From NCBI GenBank assembly GCA_044239865.1, contig JBIIAO010000008.1:1-23874 (forward strand): 23,874 bases of DNA. The letters are read 5' to 3'. Below are positions 20,997-23,874 of the stretch, piece after piece. The position numbers and the translations under genes are program-made. The notes beneath the pieces were generated by a model. That model had not been told where the DNA came from. It saw only the letters and a list, made by a program, of their open reading frames with translations, and searched no databases. Within the stretch, counting starts at the first letter, position 1. The number at the start of each line of letters is the position of its first letter. The stretch comes from CAIZGX01 sp044239865 (GTDB taxonomy: Bacteria; Bacteroidota; Bacteroidia; Flavobacteriales_D; Sanyastnellaceae).

Positions 20997-23874
20997 TACT
21001 TTGCGGATTCAATTGATTTTTTTTGAAATTTTGAAACTTTTCTATCTCGGAGCTTTATAATCTTAATAGTTCCATCAGATTTTAGCTTAAATCCGTATTT
21101 GAGGTTTTTAATGTTCTCATATTCCCCTTTAGCATTTTTACCAACAACACTTAATTCCCCTTCCCATTTAATGGTCTTTTTCCCAGGTCGCCTTTGAGGT
21201 GCGTCAAAAAAATCTGTTTCACCTGGTTTATGTCCTTTTGCGGCCGTTTCTTGATCTGTATAATAGAATGGTTTATCTGCACCCGGTGGATCATCTGATG
21301 GGTTAGGGTCATTGTAAGGCTCGTTCGGCTTGCCTGTACCTAATGGATCTGTAGTTCTTATTGTCTGAATCCAATTAAAATCAGTTTTACCAGTTTTTTT
21401 ATCTGTGTATTCTAATTGTATTCTAACTCCTTTGCCTTTGACTTCTTCAAAATCAACAACTTTTATTACTGCTACAACCTTAAACCACCTTCTTATTTTT
21501 ATTTCATCTCCTTTTTCATATCTCCTAAAAGGAAAATCACCTTCTGGATCCTCATACCAAATAGGGTTATTCCTATTCACTGCATACCCACTTTCCCATT
21601 CCACGGGTTTAGGGTCCAAGTTCCAACGCCTGCCAAGGCGTGGATCCATTTCCCAATATTCAGCCGTGTAGTGGTTTCCAGAGCCACTTATTTCATCTGT
21701 CTTTTCTTGTCCATTAAACCCTTTTCGATACTCTTCGATGCTCCATGATCTTGCTGTGAGCTCAACGCCGAACGGTGAGTAGTCGCTGACGCTGATGATG
21801 TAAGCCGTGTAATAATCGATTACCCCGTCGTTGTTGCTGTCTACTGCTGCCTTCCCGTCGCCGATGGTCGTTAACACGTTACCCAGGTGATTGCTCAGGC
21901 TGTACTGACGATGATTGAGCTGCCTTGCGTGGTAATACGTCGCCTGCGTTAATGCGCCTGCTGCGTTCGTAATATTTAAATCAACCGTGTCTTTGCAGAT
22001 TCCCACCTGTGCACTGCCGTAAATATTGCGCTCGATGAGCCTGTACTCCATTACCGCATTCTCAGCGTCCATCTTGTGCTCATACACCCCCATGACATTT
22101 CCTTGCGCATCGCGGACGTAATAGGTACTCGACTCTAGCACACTGCCCCCATACACGTGCTTAGCAACCCTGTTGCCCATGGCGTCGTACTCGAACTTCA
22201 AGTTCTTCTTCGCAGATCCACTCGTGCGCGTAATCTCTGATATCTTACTGTCTACACGCCAATGGATTTCAGATATCTCCTCTTGAGCATCCGACTTCAA
22301 CTCACCAATCTGCGTGTACGTGTAATTGTTACTTGTATTAGGCGTTCCATTGATGTATGCTGGCATGTCCTCCATATCCGTAGCAGATAACGAGGTGTTC
22401 GTTACCGCATCGTCTACGCTATATAATCGGTTGCTTAACAAGTCTCCTGTGCTATTGGTTGCGTATTGATAAGTGAGGTTATCTACTAACGTGCTTCCTT
22501 CATAACGTTGCTGCGTTAGAATATTGCCGTTAGCATCAAAGGTAAAGAAATTGTTGTGCTCGCCTGCGGCTCCGCTCGATGCTGACCAACTATTTGTTGA
22601 TGGGGTGTACTGCGTAAACCCTTTGGCTTGCTTCAGTCGGTTCAACTGATCGTACTTGTACGCCATGCCCAAATTACTCGCTGTAAGTGCACCCGACCCG
22701 TTGTTCTCCATTAGCGTCGTTTGCATAATGCGGATGTTGCCGTTGTATAAATCATGACTCTCAGCTTCTAAATCACTGCCCACCACGCTGCTAAACGCTC
22801 CTGTAGATGCCACACTGCTAAAGTCGCCTTCGTAATAACTTAAACTAAAGCTAGCCACATCGCGCGCAAAGCGTCCGTTCAGTCCCGTGCCCGAGCCGTC
22901 GTGACCCATGTCTCTTGTGGCATCAAGGGCGTTGCTGTTGATGCCTTTTATCCACCCCTGCAAGGTATACGCGTAGTCAACTCCTTGCACCTGGTTGCTA
23001 CCCAACTCCTGACGCATAAGCGGACCGTGAGCGTAATAAAAATACTTGCTATCCTGCTCCCACAGCGCACCAACAACCGTTGGATCGGTGATTGTGGTTC
23101 CGGCCATGGCTATCGGGTCGGGATGCGTTGAGGTGTACACCTGCGTAATGCGGTTATCTGCATCGTACTCATACCAATGGTGCCACGCATCGCGCTCACC
23201 TCGTTGGTAGCTTACTCGGTTCACCTTCCCCGAGATTAAATCATAGTCGTACTCCAGGCGCTTGTACCGCTGATCAGACAAGCTGCTCGTTACAGCCATC
23301 TCGGGGTTGTCTTGCACGAGTTCATTCACGTTGCCATGAATGTCATAGCTGTAATGCGTGGCGTGGGTATACCCGTCCGAGGCATCGCTGTGATACACCT
23401 TTTGATACACCACCGAGCTCACGCGCTTGCGCAAGTTGTTTTGCGTAAACGACCCGATACCACTCACCAGCGGCTCATCGTATACCGTGCGCGTAACCTC
23501 TGTGCGCGTTGCATTAACACCCGTGCTGGTGTTTGCGCCCTGCGTTATCCATTGCATAAACGGCGAAGCGCTGCTGCTGCCTGTAGTAGAACTTACCTCT
23601 ATGGCCAGTGGATTAAACGCTCCTCCCACATCGGCTCCCTGAACATCGCTCATGTGCAAGCCCGTCGTGCTCGTGTTTTCTTCTTTCACGCCTGCCTCCT
23701 GCACACGACCCTGCGCATCGTATAAACTGTAACTGTACGTGCCGTTGTCATGCTGCTTTGTATTCTGACTTAGCACAATGCGGCCTAGCTTATCGTACCA
23801 AAAACGCTGCGAGTAAACACCCGCGTAGTTGGTTAAAAAACGAACGTAATGCGCCCCCGCTCCTACCACCACTC
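20996..23874 (-). CDS. RHS/YD-repeat protein with variable C-terminal tip (5' end beyond the window)
   Basis: About 958 codons are present and the frame is still open at the window edge, so the N-terminus is missing. Multiple YD-type repeats are seen (YDAQGRVQEAG, YDIHGNVNELVQD, YDADNRITQVYT, YDQLNRLKQAKG, YDAMGNRVAKHVYGG). They are followed by the RHS-associated core (YSPFGVELTARSW, YRKGFNGQEKTDE, YWEMDPRLGRRWNLDP, ending NPIWYEDPEGD). After the core, about 210 residues form a distinct charged domain (for example FNWIQTIRTTDPLGTGKP, PNPSDDPPGADKPFYYTDQE) of unknown activity. DNA coding the core is clearly GC-richer than the tip, the usual sign of a swappable RHS C-terminus. Such proteins form cocoon-like shells that carry toxins or adhesins. 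Coupled to the small exported protein gene. Confidence 0.9.
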   Translation of the reverse strand, partial: VVVGAGAHYVRFLTNYAGVYSQRFWYDKLGRIVLSQNTKQHDNGTYSYSLYDAQGRVQEAGVKEENTSTTGLHMSDVQGADVGGAFNPLAIEVSSTTGSSSASPFMQWITQGANTSTGVNATRTEVTRTVYDEPLVSGIGSFTQNNLRKRVSSVVYQKVYHSDASDGYTHATHYSYDIHGNVNELVQDNPEMAVTSSLSDQRYKRLEYDYDLISGKVNRVSYQRGERDAWHHWYEYDADNRITQVYTSTHPDPIAMAGTTITDPTVVGALWEQDSKYFYYAHGPLMRQELGSNQVQGVDYAYTLQGWIKGINSNALDATRDMGHDGSGTGLNGRFARDVASFSLSYYEGDFSSVASTGAFSSVVGSDLEAESHDLYNGNIRIMQTTLMENNGSGALTASNLGMAYKYDQLNRLKQAKGFTQYTPSTNSWSASSGAAGEHNNFFTFDANGNILTQQRYEGSTLVDNLTYQYATNSTGDLLSNRLYSVDDAVTNTSLSATDMEDMPAYINGTPNTSNNYTYTQIGELKSDAQEEISEIHWRVDSKISEITRTSGSAKKNLKFEYDAMGNRVAKHVYGGSVLESSTYYVRDAQGNVMGVYEHKMDAENAVMEYRLIERNIYGSAQVGICKDTVDLNITNAAGALTQATYYHARQLNHRQYSLSNHLGNVLTTIGDGKAAVDSNNDGVIDYYTAYIISVSDYSPFGVELTARSWSIEEYRKGFNGQEKTDEISGSGNHYTAEYWEMDPRLGRRWNLDPKPVEWESGYAVNRNNPIWYEDPEGDFPFRRYEKGDEIKIRRWFKVVAVIKVVDFEEVKGKGVRIQLEYTDKKTGKTDFNWIQTIRTTDPLGTGKPNEPYNDPNPSDDPPGADKPFYYTDQETAAKGHKPGETDFFDAPQRRPGKKTIKWEGELSVVGKNAKGEYENIKNLKYGFKLKSDGTIKIIKLRDRKVSKFQKKSIESAK

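Noticed and set aside
12169..23874. Transposase, integrase or phage structural genes expected in a mobile island
   Set aside because: None found in any frame; the mobility inference rests only on repeats and the tRNA fragment.

Overview
The window looks like chromosomal DNA of a Bacteroidota bacterium, most likely a flavobacterial lineage. The evidence is the C-terminus of a TonB-dependent receptor, a protein with a type IX secretion (T9SS) sorting domain, flavobacterial-type tdk and alaS, and several start codons that sit directly behind a TAnnTTTG box (the Bacteroidota -7 promoter element). No species can be named from the sequence alone.

Positions 1-12,110 are housekeeping genes. In order they are: a TonB receptor tail (+), a 12-bp-phased inverted repeat array, tdk (+), a bidirectional terminator, a lipocalin-like lipoprotein and alaS (both -). 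A divergent promoter region follows, then a + strand run of M23 peptidase, MerR-type regulator, TIGR03643/DUF2805 protein and an FeS-BCP-type photolyase/cryptochrome. The photolyase converges on a 51-aa CxxC protein and a T9SS-sorted beta-propeller-like protein (both -). acs (acetyl-CoA synthetase) and a sodium:solute symporter (both +) close the region. acs and the pre-tdk gap share the same unusual 12-bp-phased repeat, read in the same frame.

Positions 12,110-23,874 look like an accessory/defence island. The left edge has a minus-strand terminator and the 3' end of a tRNA-Ser gene without a recognisable 5' half, which is the classical scar of site-specific integration. Then come an AbiE-type toxin-antitoxin pair flanked by 56-bp direct repeats made of the 3' end of a response-regulator gene, and a four-gene signalling operon (small Cys-tailed protein, 7-TM protein, membrane-anchored histidine kinase, LuxR-type response regulator). 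A two-gene module with TM-macro and TIR-like proteins matches the architecture of type II Thoeris anti-phage systems. A P-loop ATPase sits in what looks like an integron-style gene cassette, with a 126-bp attC-like imperfect palindrome and matching boundary motifs. The window ends with an N-terminally damaged XRE regulator, a small exported protein and the C-terminal ~960 aa of an RHS-repeat protein with an AT-rich variable tip.

The housekeeping half is mainly nucleotide salvage, translation, envelope, DNA repair and acetate metabolism. The right half is dominated by defence and conflict genes (AbiE, Thoeris, RHS) assembled next to recombination-associated repeats, although no integrase or transposase gene is in the window.
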